DNA of 64,000 nt from assembly GCA_965230195.1 (NCBI GenBank), contig OZ245997.1:3100001-3164000 (forward strand), in the 5' to 3' direction. The stretch is from Putridiphycobacter sp965230195 (GTDB lineage Bacteria; Bacteroidota; Bacteroidia; Flavobacteriales_D; Crocinitomicaceae). The first letter of the stretch is position 1; every line of letters begins with the position of its first letter. The notes under the pieces were generated by a model. It worked only from the letters and a program-made list of their open reading frames with translations. It was not told the DNA's origin and did not search any database. Of this stretch, positions 1 through 7,418 are shown in pieces. A program made the translations under genes and the position numbers.

Positions 1-1993
1 CTGGTAACCCATTTTTATCAGTATCTGAAATTTGTCCGAACAAAATGGTTGGTTTGCCATCCTGATCTTGTTCTTTATCAATAATGAAAGATAACTGTGG
101 ATTTTGTTGCTTTGAAATCTCATCCTTTGACTTAAAATCTTTGTCATTATCCATTATATGTTCTGATTGAATCATAAGCGTCTTTGAAAATAGGAATGAT
201 TCTCCTCTATATTGAAACCAGATCTTTTTTCGATTTCTACCAACCTTAATTTCAGTACTTTTCCTATATTCAGCATTTCCAAGAGAATCAATTTTAAGCG
301 TAAATTGGAGCAAGGAACCGTTCCCTTTCCCTCTGTCAAATAAATAGAGAAAATACTGTCCTTCATACAATGAAGACATTAATTTCTTACCGTAGTTAGT
401 TGATTCTATCTTAGGGTCAGGAAAACTAAGTATACTTGCGGAACGACTGCTTAGATAAGTTTTGTACTCATCTTTTAAATCCACCTCGTTTACAAAAGAA
501 TCATACAAAATTCGAAAATCATCGTCTTCTTTAGTTTTTGCTGACATTTTTGAAGCAGGAATCATTATTTCACGGAACATCAGCATTTCTCCATCTGTCT
601 TATTTGCGTAAGTTCCCATACACAAGACCATATCTCCAACTGGAACAGCAAGTATAAACTTTCGAGTTTCAATGTCAGAAAGGTTAAACCAAAGTCTATC
701 TTGTCCTCCTAGCTGTACTTCACCCTCATAGGAAAAATCTTTTGAAGTACGAGTTACCTTCACCTTTTGAGCTAAATCGTCTACTTCGAATTTAACGTAG
801 CTGATCGCTACTTCTTCATCAGGATCATCGACAACACGATTCAAAGCAACCCAATCTTGTAAGTGCAAATTTTTACTGAGCAGTTGAACGAAATTTTGTC
901 TACCTTTTAAACTTCGGTTAGTATTGTTTGCAGTGTCGAGTTGCTTTGGTGTGGTGAACTGAGAAATTTTGTAACTATCAACAAATGATAAATGCAGTAT
1001 TATTTTCTTTTCAATGTGATCGGTTGGCTCTAAATCTTTAATAAGTTGGGGCTCTCGCTGCTCTTTTGTTTTGAATCTCTCTTCAAATATTTTCTTTGAA
1101 GGTAAACGCAAAATTGCCATTCCAGAATATAAATCTTGGGTATTTTCTGCATTGATGGTTCGAACGCCAACCATAACTGTTTCTTCAAAATTTTCATCAC
1201 TTAGATATTTATCCAATACACCACGCCAGGTAAAAGTTTGATGTGGCCTCCCTTCTTCAGAATGAAGCATAATAATCAAATTATAATGCTCGTCCAAAAA
1301 GGCTTTTCCTTTTAGAGACCTTTCATTTTCTCCACAATAGTCAACTTCTATTGAATCATATTTTCTTCCTGAGCTGCTATCCACTTCTTTAAAATACAAG
1401 AAAGTTCGGTAAAATCGGCTATCAACTTTCTTATTGAAATACAGGATCACATGCTGTTTTTCCAATTTATGTAGCAGTGAGTCACTTTTAGAACCTTCAT
1501 CTCCATTTTTGTCAAAAGTCTTTGTACACTTTGGGTTTCGTTTACATCCCCATTCTTCCACTAGAAAGGCAGTATGTGACCAGAATTCAGTTGGAATTCC
1601 TTCTGCAAATAAAAGCCAAAAAATTTGTTTTTGTAATGTCTCACCAGTCAAAATTCTCTTGAGTTTATGGATTGATAATCCTCGTTTTATGTTATTATTA
1701 ACCTCTTCTAAACGGGTAATTTCAATGTGTTTGTCCGTATCTGGAATGTGCATGATTACCATCTGATCTAACTCTAATTTTTCAATGACCTCATCAGATA
1801 ATTCATCATCCAAGGCTAATCGTAATTTACTGGTGAAGATTTCGTAAATCTTATTGTAGGATTTACTGTAGGCTATACCTTTTTTCTCCTTTGCCAATAA
1901 TTCCTTGATAATTTCGCTATTTTTGATGAGTTCTTTGAAGTGATTTTCGCACTCTTTGTAAAATTGTTGTAGATCTTGATTTTGGATAGACAT
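1..1993 (-). CDS. Large protein of unknown function, 3' end outside the window
   Basis: The frame is open from an ATG at 1993 down to the window edge (at least 664 codons, no stop), so the C-terminus is missing. The first ~150 residues look helical and charged. The rest looks like three divergent copies of a beta-rich module, at roughly residues 190-310, 370-500 and 540-664. The copies end in related strings: MVGVRTIN...GMAILRL, LCMGTYAN...FREIMI and LFGQISDTDKNGLP. No signal peptide or membrane segment is visible. I do not recognise a named family; a sensor or binding role for the repeats is only a guess. The gene is divergent from the metallopeptidase at 2225, and the 231-bp gap carries operator-like repeats also found upstream of the gene at 3819, which suggests shared regulation. 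Confidence 0.75.
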   Translation of the reverse strand, partial: MSIQNQDLQQFYKECENHFKELIKNSEIIKELLAKEKKGIAYSKSYNKIYEIFTSKLRLALDDELSDEVIEKLELDQMVIMHIPDTDKHIEITRLEEVNNNIKRGLSIHKLKRILTGETLQKQIFWLLFAEGIPTEFWSHTAFLVEEWGCKRNPKCTKTFDKNGDEGSKSDSLLHKLEKQHVILYFNKKVDSRFYRTFLYFKEVDSSSGRKYDSIEVDYCGENERSLKGKAFLDEHYNLIIMLHSEEGRPHQTFTWRGVLDKYLSDENFEETVMVGVRTINAENTQDLYSGMAILRLPSKKIFEERFKTKEQREPQLIKDLEPTDHIEKKIILHLSFVDSYKISQFTTPKQLDTANNTNRSLKGRQNFVQLLSKNLHLQDWVALNRVVDDPDEEVAISYVKFEVDDLAQKVKVTRTSKDFSYEGEVQLGGQDRLWFNLSDIETRKFILAVPVGDMVLCMGTYANKTDGEMLMFREIMIPASKMSAKTKEDDDFRILYDSFVNEVDLKDEYKTYLSSRSASILSFPDPKIESTNYGKKLMSSLYEGQYFLYLFDRGKGNGSLLQFTLKIDSLGNAEYRKSTEIKVGRNRKKIWFQYRGESFLFSKTLMIQSEHIMDNDKDFKSKDEISKQQNPQLSFIIDKEQDQDGKPTILFGQISDTDKNGLP

Positions 1994-2051
1994 GTTTCGA
2001 ATTTTGGGTAAAAGAAGGACTAAAATAATAAAAAACAAAAACAATACAAAA

Positions 2052-2062
2052 GCGTCACAAAA
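2052..2062 (+). promoter_or_regulatory. Operator-like GYGTYACAAAA copy in the divergent gap
   Basis: GCGTCACAAAA lies in the divergent intergenic region between the leftward gene (start 1993) and the rightward gene (start 2225). It overlaps a small inverted repeat, TCACA-N4-TGTGA. Two further copies of the GYGTYACAAAA pattern lie upstream of the gene at 3819. A shared regulator-binding site is inferred; AT-rich chance matches are possible. Confidence 0.3.
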
Positions 2063-2155
2063 ATGTGATTGGAACTCCTAGGAAAAGTGTGGATTGTTAC
2101 ATTAATAGCTTTAAAATCATCTATTAAGCTTTTGTTTGGAAATTGTTCTGGATTT

Positions 2156-2201
2156 GTTCTGATTGTCTTTATCATCTTCTAAAACTACTGCCATAACTTT
2201 G
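2156..2201 (+). promoter_or_regulatory. Promoter of the metallopeptidase gene, copy 1 of a shared motif
   Basis: A Bacteroidota -7 box, TAACTTTG, lies at 2194-2201, 23 bases before the ATG at 2225. GTTCTGATTGTCTT lies at 2156-2169, with 24 bases between it and the -7 box. The same 14-mer with the same 24-base gap to a TAATTTTA box recurs at 3748-3793. A partial extra copy, TTGTTCTGGAT, precedes it at about 2144. The usual -33 TTG at 19-23 bases is absent, so the 14-mer may be the site of an activator or an alternative sigma factor. Confidence 0.5.
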
Positions 2202-2224
2202 CGTTGTGTTTCTAAACAGAAAAT

Positions 2225-3490
2225 ATGAAAATGGTAGTATTTGAAAAGCATGGAATTAAACTTCTCATGTCTGATTTTACAGATTGCATTGAAGACTATA
2301 CGTCACTAACTAAAATTGATCCACTGGGAGACAGACCTGATTTTATTCCTGTGATAAAGGAGTCTTTTTTTAAGTCCCAAGGGTATTCACTTCCCGCTGT
2401 TAAAGTTGATCACAATAAATACCTTTTGATTACGCTAGCGTGCAAACTGGGGAAAAATTCCTGGATTCTTGATTACGCCTATGCATTGGTAGATCTGGAT
2501 ATTTTGGTAATGACACAACACTACTATTACCATAGAGCCAAGTTAAAATATGAAAGGAACCCTGAAACCACTTTAAAATACAAAACCTATCAAGACGAGG
2601 ATGGTTATTATCATAGGAGATACGTGGAGATAAACAAGCCCTTTAGAAAACGAGGACGAAATACCATGACTCAGATTCAATTTATTCTCTCAAAATTTAT
2701 TCATAGCAATTATAACGTTTGGAAAAAACACCGAGAATTACAAGAAGAGATCAAATACAAACAAATAGATTACAATTTTCAACTATTGGAATCAGAGTCC
2801 AGCTATGCTAAAGGAAGGGAAACGAGCTTTGGACAAGGAGGAGTGAACAGGTCATTATTAAAGCGTCGAGGTGTTTTAACAAAATTACAAAATGGCGATA
2901 CAATTGGGATTATTGAATTAATGAAAATTGATTCTTCTTTGAAATTATTTTTTGATAAATTCTGCGACTTGAAAAACCAACTTAGAGAACATTCAGTAAC
3001 TATATCCTATGCAAAGGGTACTTACTTACATGCGAGCAAAAATCTAGGCATCTGGCACCCTTATTACAGAACGATTGCAGTTTCCAGCTTTGAGAATTTT
3101 AACTCTACATTAGCCCATGAGCTAGGTCATTTCATAGACTTTTATCTAGGAAGGAAAGAGGGGCGTCACTATTTATCTCAAGACCAAACGTCTATAGCTG
3201 GACAGATAGCTTCAGTATTCCGAGGTAATATGAGAAAAAGGCAAACAAGTGACTATCTAAACAGTACAATTGAATGTTTTGCTCGCGCTATTCAGCAATA
3301 TTATTGCACAATTACTAAGCAGCCTCATCTCATTGAGAAAAGTTGTTTCTGTGATCCAGATGCTTTCCAGCTAGTACTTATTCCTCTAATTACAAACTTA
3401 ATTGACAAATTAAAGCAGGAAAATCGGCAGAAACAATTAGCCATGCACCTCTTGTTAAATAGCTTACTTACTTCTCAAAAGGCATCATAA
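2225..3490 (+). CDS. Zinc metallopeptidase, LPD1-like polyvalent-protein type
   Basis: This is a 421-residue soluble protein. The zincin motif HELGH is at residues 298-302 (FNSTLAHELGHFIDFYLG), and a second conserved segment, TIECFARAIQQYY, lies downstream with E350 as likely third metal ligand. This pair of motifs (HE.GH.lD.y followed by tPtE.FARa.e.Y) is characteristic of the LPD1 and related metallopeptidase domains of phage and plasmid polyvalent proteins. In those the domain is usually buried in a multi-domain protein; here it is the C-terminal half of a stand-alone protein. The N-terminal ~250 residues are lysine- and tyrosine-rich and unrecognised. There is no signal peptide, so it should act in the cytoplasm. 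It has its own promoter and is divergent from the large protein at 1-1993. The peptidase fold is fairly sure; the substrate is unknown. Confidence 0.75.
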   Translation: MKMVVFEKHGIKLLMSDFTDCIEDYTSLTKIDPLGDRPDFIPVIKESFFKSQGYSLPAVKVDHNKYLLITLACKLGKNSWILDYAYALVDLDILVMTQHYYYHRAKLKYERNPETTLKYKTYQDEDGYYHRRYVEINKPFRKRGRNTMTQIQFILSKFIHSNYNVWKKHRELQEEIKYKQIDYNFQLLESESSYAKGRETSFGQGGVNRSLLKRRGVLTKLQNGDTIGIIELMKIDSSLKLFFDKFCDLKNQLREHSVTISYAKGTYLHASKNLGIWHPYYRTIAVSSFENFNSTLAHELGHFIDFYLGRKEGRHYLSQDQTSIAGQIASVFRGNMRKRQTSDYLNSTIECFARAIQQYYCTITKQPHLIEKSCFCDPDAFQLVLIPLITNLIDKLKQENRQKQLAMHLLLNSLLTSQKAS

Positions 3491-3608
3491 ACCAAATGAA
3501 CTTTACTCCGAATAATGGTACTAAAGATCGACCCTTATTGAATCTTAACAGCATCATTAAATGATATTGCCTAAGTCTAAGAAAACAACAACTATCACAC
3601 TTGAAAAA

Positions 3609-3643
3609 TGGTGTTACAAAACCAAAACATTGGTGTTACAAAA
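3609..3643 (+). repeat. Two direct repeats TGGTGTTACAAAA, 22 bp apart
   Basis: Perfect 13-bp direct repeats lie at 3609-3621 and 3631-3643. Their 22-bp period, about two helical turns, would place both on the same DNA face. They sit 105-140 bp upstream of the -7 box of the gene at 3819. The pattern GYGTYACAAAA also occurs at 2052-2062. The intergenic stretch 3491-3818 otherwise holds only AT-rich sequence and the promoter at its right end; I see no gene in it. Confidence 0.45.
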
Positions 3644-3747
3644 AGCCAACAAAAAATAATTTACGAAACAGAATTCACAATGATAAAAACGCCCTAAGTG
3701 ACTCTTACACATAGTATTGATTTTTGTGTGAAAAATGTATTCAAATC

Positions 3748-3793
3748 GTTCTGATTGTCTTGCTTTCAGTACCCTGAATTGCTCATAATTTTA
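3748..3793 (+). promoter_or_regulatory. Promoter of the exported-protein gene, copy 2 of a shared motif
   Basis: GTTCTGATTGTCTT at 3748-3761 is followed after exactly 24 bases by TAATTTTA (3786-3793), a one-mismatch TAnnTTTG box, 25 bases before the ATG at 3819. Sequence, spacing and position match the copy in front of 2225. Outside these parts the two upstream regions are not alike, so selection on the motif is more likely than a recent duplication. Confidence 0.5.
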
Positions 3794-3818
3794 CCATACA
3801 AACTAAAAATTAAATATT

Positions 3819-5078
3819 ATGTATGCAATTCTAAAATTATTAAAAAAATGGGCGATTCTAGCTCAATTATTAACCTTATTACTGTTTATCGGAACACAAA
3901 CTGATGTTCACGGACAACAAGTTAGTTTCGGCAAGCACACACACCTTAAAAAAGCTTTAAAAGCGATTAAAGATGGTCGAGATTCTTTGAGGTCTGTAAT
4001 TACCCTTTCAAAAGGCGCTTTAAATAAAAAGCTACCTAAGAGGTTAAAGAAAAAGAGCAATGAAACATTAAAAAACTCCTATCCGAGTGTCATTGCCGCT
4101 GCTTCAAAAAAACAAGTCAAGTTTATTGATGCAAGTCAAATGGGATCTGATGCCTTCGCTCGTCATTACGCTTTGATGAGGGCAATTGCCATTGTAAAGC
4201 AAAGGATCGAATTGCAGCAAAATCTAGAGAAGCTAACTGATGCTGGAATAACTCCACTTGACGACTTGGAAAAGCTACAGCAACAGAAGGCTTTTTTAGA
4301 AAAACGAGTGCCTGAGTCGAAACAGCTTGCAGCAGAATTTAAATTTAACTTGGCTCGTCAACTTTTGGCTGAAAGTGCTTCAGGAGATAAGAAGAAGGGG
4401 AGACGTTCATATTATGAAGTCCAGCATTGTCTAAACCTTGTTTCTGACTTTCCTCAGGCTAAGGAATTGCAGCAAGAAGCATTAAAGAAAGGTACCATTC
4501 TAGTATCTATTAAACTAATGGCTTCAGGAAATACCTATTCCCGAATGGCCAAATCTGCATTGAGAAATAACATCATTGCTCTGAAAGCCAAGTATGAGAA
4601 CATGAGGTTTATTGACTTTGTCGAACCAGATGATCAAACAGCTGATATAGCTTTGATAATCGACATTTTTAGCGTCCGCTTGGAGTATCAGCGGCATACA
4701 CCGCTTAAAAGGAATGAGAGCAGGAATATAAAAATGAAAGATGGTTCTAAGAGGGCGGTTTCCTGCAGTTTTACAGAGCATACCAAGACGTTCTCTGCCA
4801 TTATGCAAGCCAAGATTAATGTCATAGATCACACCAATTCAGGCCGCTTTCAGACGGAAATTGTTAAAGAAGGAGTCTTCTCTAAGCAGTTAACCTGGTT
4901 AACTGGAGTACAGGGGGATGAGAGAGCTATGCCATATTCTATGAGAATCCATCGAGGGAAGGGGGAACCTAAGAGTCCATCTAAGGATACTGGTATCAGA
5001 TTAGCCGCAAATCAATTTTCATCACGGCACATGACCCCTCTTTTTAATCAGCTCATGGAAGTTGTAAGACAGTACTAA
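3819..5078 (+). CDS. Exported protein of unknown function
   Basis: The 419-residue protein begins with a clear signal sequence (basic start, then hydrophobic LAQLLTLLLFIG, likely cleaved near residue 33), so it is probably periplasmic. Residues 40-210 are highly basic and helical. The C-terminal half alternates beta and helix, with a DIALIIDIF strand, a second strand FSAIMQAKINVID followed by a short turn, and a GDERA motif near the end. That pattern resembles Bacteroidota proteins with a CsgG/LpoB-like fold, but I could not confirm membership. A similar strand-turn pattern occurs in the product of 6470. It has its own promoter, shared in type with 2225. A terminator follows, so the next operon is probably separately transcribed or attenuated. 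Confidence 0.7.
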   Translation: MYAILKLLKKWAILAQLLTLLLFIGTQTDVHGQQVSFGKHTHLKKALKAIKDGRDSLRSVITLSKGALNKKLPKRLKKKSNETLKNSYPSVIAAASKKQVKFIDASQMGSDAFARHYALMRAIAIVKQRIELQQNLEKLTDAGITPLDDLEKLQQQKAFLEKRVPESKQLAAEFKFNLARQLLAESASGDKKKGRRSYYEVQHCLNLVSDFPQAKELQQEALKKGTILVSIKLMASGNTYSRMAKSALRNNIIALKAKYENMRFIDFVEPDDQTADIALIIDIFSVRLEYQRHTPLKRNESRNIKMKDGSKRAVSCSFTEHTKTFSAIMQAKINVIDHTNSGRFQTEIVKEGVFSKQLTWLTGVQGDERAMPYSMRIHRGKGEPKSPSKDTGIRLAANQFSSRHMTPLFNQLMEVVRQY

Positions 5079-5113
5079 AGGCGCTGCTTCCGCAGAGATC
5101 GCCAACACCAAAG

Positions 5114-5152
5114 ACTGGAGAGGGGCAGTTGTACGCTCCGCTCCAGTTTTTT
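5114..5152 (+). terminator. Rho-independent terminator after the exported-protein gene
   Basis: The stem ACTGGAG (5114-5120) / CTCCAGT (5141-5147), extended inside by GC-rich partial pairing, is followed by a T run to 5152. It lies 36 bases after the stop at 5078 and 33 bases before the next start, so it may terminate or attenuate transcription into the operon at 5185. A smaller CTGC-TTCC-GCAG hairpin lies just upstream at about 5084-5095. Confidence 0.65.
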
Positions 5153-5184
5153 AAACCATTATTCACCAACTAAAACCAAACATT

Positions 5185-6072
5185 ATGTCACAACAAGATC
5201 ATACCAATCACATGTTTAAAGAGATCGGCAAAAACACGGCTGAGTTTGTACCAGCCGAATCTTCTAACATGGGTGATTTCCTTGCTAAGGGATCACTTAA
5301 TTTTGCGCTTCTAGGGCATCTGGAAGTACTGCGAACACTCGGCTATATAATTTTCAGTTTCTTCAGTTTTTTTATTGTCGTTTTCCTACGCCACACGCTG
5401 GGGAGCAACCGTATCTCACTGGTTACAGTGGTTATGGGAATCACTGTAATTAACGTATGCGGAGGCTTTTTAGAGCTTATGAACCCCATCGGTGCATTTT
5501 TAGGTTTTCAACACAATTGGAGCCTCATTTATCTGTTCAGTAAAATTTTTGCGTGGGTAGGTCTTGCGCATTGGGTTCACTATAAGTACCGAAAGCATTT
5601 TAAGCCAAATCAAAGAGTCTACAGCTATTCTTACGGCATTTCATGGGGCTATATTCCTTACAGAAAGTTATCAGCAAAATATAACTTCAAGTACTTACAA
5701 AGCGAATCGGCCTATCAGTCTATAGTAGAGCCTTTTGCAGTCATAGCAGTTGGCGCCATACTGTCTTATGGATTCAATTTAAATCTGGGTACATTTTTGA
5801 TGATATGTGGCTTCTCCCTATACCAGGTCCACAGAATACAGCAGAAGAATTTCTACAAGGAATTGGTCAAAATGACGGACAGCCAAATCGTCAATTCCCA
5901 ATTCATCAAAGCCATTCGAGATGAGCCTACCTCTGTAAGCGAAGAGGGGCTTGTTATAGGCCAAACGGTTGTCAATCAGGTAAAACGTGCAAATCTCAAA
6001 CGTAATGAAAAGCTCAAAGGAGAGCTAGAAGAGGCACTTGAAAAAATGATGAAGGAGCAAACCTTCGATTAA
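5185..6072 (+). CDS. Polytopic membrane protein of unknown function
   Basis: The 295-residue protein has about five hydrophobic segments: near residues 48-70, 76-97, 105-125, and a double segment at 180-215. Soluble charged tails follow, and the C-terminus (230-295) is helical and rich in K and E (LKRNEKLKGELEEALEKMM), probably a coiled coil in the cytoplasm. There is no signal peptide and no recognised family. It is first in a tight operon with 6085 (12-base gap), 6470 and 7419. All four products are membrane-associated or highly basic, which points to one envelope complex. The overall look recalls accessory proteins of Bacteroidota mobile elements, but no conjugation gene is recognisable here. 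Confidence 0.65.
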   Translation: MSQQDHTNHMFKEIGKNTAEFVPAESSNMGDFLAKGSLNFALLGHLEVLRTLGYIIFSFFSFFIVVFLRHTLGSNRISLVTVVMGITVINVCGGFLELMNPIGAFLGFQHNWSLIYLFSKIFAWVGLAHWVHYKYRKHFKPNQRVYSYSYGISWGYIPYRKLSAKYNFKYLQSESAYQSIVEPFAVIAVGAILSYGFNLNLGTFLMICGFSLYQVHRIQQKNFYKELVKMTDSQIVNSQFIKAIRDEPTSVSEEGLVIGQTVVNQVKRANLKRNEKLKGELEEALEKMMKEQTFD

Positions 6073-6084
6073 ACAAATAGGGAG

Positions 6085-6432
6085 ATGAAAGAATTTGATA
6101 GAGGGGCATATCTAAAACAAATACAGGAAAAGGCCGCTAAACAGGAAAGAAGACGTGAGATTGGCTCTAAGATGCTAAAAGTAGTCGGAAAGGCACTAGG
6201 GAAGGATTTTAGCAAAAATAGGGACCCGCCTAAGGAAAAACAGCCTGAGAAGTCTCCGGAACTGTTTAAGTCCGCTTACGTGCAAAGCAAACAGCCCAAA
6301 CAGCTTGAAATAGGGCAGCTAACTCCAAATGTTACCCCTGGGCGCTATGTGATGGATAAGCGTAAACAAGCCCACAATTATGATCTCACAAATCAACGGA
6401 AAAAAATTAAGGCACCCTATCGCTCAAGATGA
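6085..6432 (+). CDS. Small basic protein of unknown function
   Basis: The 115-residue protein is very rich in lysine, arginine, glutamine and proline (SKNRDPPKEKQPEKSPELF in the middle, KKIKAPYRSR at the end), with no signal peptide or membrane segment. It begins with a helical stretch (residues 8-40) and is probably disordered afterwards. It starts 12 bases after the membrane-protein gene at 5185 and ends 37 bases before 6470. It could be a cytoplasmic partner of the membrane proteins or a nucleic-acid-binding protein; neither can be shown. Operon position and same-strand coding density make it a credible gene. Confidence 0.55.
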   Translation: MKEFDRGAYLKQIQEKAAKQERRREIGSKMLKVVGKALGKDFSKNRDPPKEKQPEKSPELFKSAYVQSKQPKQLEIGQLTPNVTPGRYVMDKRKQAHNYDLTNQRKKIKAPYRSR

Positions 6433-6469
6433 GCCAAATTAAAATTTACGAACTAAAAAACAACTAAAT

Positions 6470-7405
6470 ATGGAACCGAAAGAACTAATAGAATTACGAA
6501 AAAAACTCGAAGAAGGTTTAAGCCGCTTGAAAAAGTGGTTTAATCGACACAAAAACAAGATTGCCATTGCGGGTATTCTGCTAATCCTTGTTAAATGTAT
6601 GCCATGGGGGGAAATGAGCGTTGCAAAACAGCCATCATCAAAACAGCATTTCATACACAAAGGGAACTCAAAAAAACGTCCTGTGTTTACCCAAGCAAGG
6701 GAAGTGTTTCCCATCAAATGTGACGTTGCTGATAGCATCGTCAAAAAGGAATGGATTCATGTCCGTGTTGAACCCTTTACTGATTTGACAGGTCGCTCGG
6801 ATAGCTTTCCTAAATGGCAAGAATATATGGATTATGCTGTCAGGCATTACTCATGGAAAGTCTATTCGCCAGAAAATGACATTTATTACTACTTCAGAAT
6901 AAATGATAGCCTTCACGAACCAGACTTGATATTCCACAGTGAAATCACAGAATTTAGCATGAAAAAAGGCAATCGACGGGTGCGACGCAAATCTTTTCTG
7001 GGGGTCGATACAGAGGGCAAAGAGTACCGAACCAATGTGCATACAAGCATTGATTACATTAAAGTCTTTATGTCTCTTGATTTAACGGTACTAACCCCTT
7101 CAGGTTGCGTGGTCTCACAACGGACTCAAGGCGTTGAAACGATCTACGATAATTCACGCTTTCATTACGATGGCCCCCTCGAAATTGTGCCCAAATACCT
7201 AAAACTTGGTTTCTACTCGCAGCCACCTGCAGATGTGGAGAGTGCCGCACTCTGTCGTGGCATCAACAATACCATGATTCAATGCCTACAACGTTATCAC
7301 TCAATTGCTCTTAGACCAATTTACAATAGAAAACGCAGACTGGGTCTACAAAAGAAGGAAATGGACGAGATCGAAGGAACCGCCCCAGCATATTTTAACT
7401 TTTAA
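6470..7405 (+). CDS. Single-span membrane-anchored protein, CsgG/Lpo-like fold suspected
   Basis: The 311-residue protein has a short basic N-terminus and one transmembrane helix (IAIAGILLILVKCMPW, residues ~31-46). That orientation would leave residues 50-311 in the periplasm. The outer part runs VRVEPFTDLTGRSDSFP (~104-120), a strand pattern DLIFHSEITEF, then FMSLDLTVLTPSGCVVSQ. This order is reminiscent of CsgG and LpoB-like domains (v.pF.D.tG; ...l.geI..f; v.l.l.d..tG.vv), but identity would be remote. The leader before the ATG (ACTAAAAAACAACTAAAT) resembles those of its neighbours. It is third gene of the 5185-8576 operon. Confidence 0.6.
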   Translation: MEPKELIELRKKLEEGLSRLKKWFNRHKNKIAIAGILLILVKCMPWGEMSVAKQPSSKQHFIHKGNSKKRPVFTQAREVFPIKCDVADSIVKKEWIHVRVEPFTDLTGRSDSFPKWQEYMDYAVRHYSWKVYSPENDIYYYFRINDSLHEPDLIFHSEITEFSMKKGNRRVRRKSFLGVDTEGKEYRTNVHTSIDYIKVFMSLDLTVLTPSGCVVSQRTQGVETIYDNSRFHYDGPLEIVPKYLKLGFYSQPPADVESAALCRGINNTMIQCLQRYHSIALRPIYNRKRRLGLQKKEMDEIEGTAPAYFNF

Positions 7406-7418
7406 AACCACACACATT

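Noticed and set aside
1434..1766. Rightward open frame of 110 codons
   Set aside because: It lies opposite the long leftward frame 1-1993, which has far better coding character.
1991..2224. Crp-type operator TCACA-N4-TGTGA
   Set aside because: The order of half-sites is inverted relative to Crp/Fnr sites and the spacer is 4, so no such regulator can be claimed.
3609..3643. Possible CRISPR-like repeat
   Set aside because: There are only two copies of 13 bp, with a 9-base spacer.
7305..7418. Upstream extension of the coiled-coil membrane protein gene
   Set aside because: It would overlap the preceding gene by 100 bases and add a charged segment before the membrane helices; the ATG at 7419 has a normal leader.
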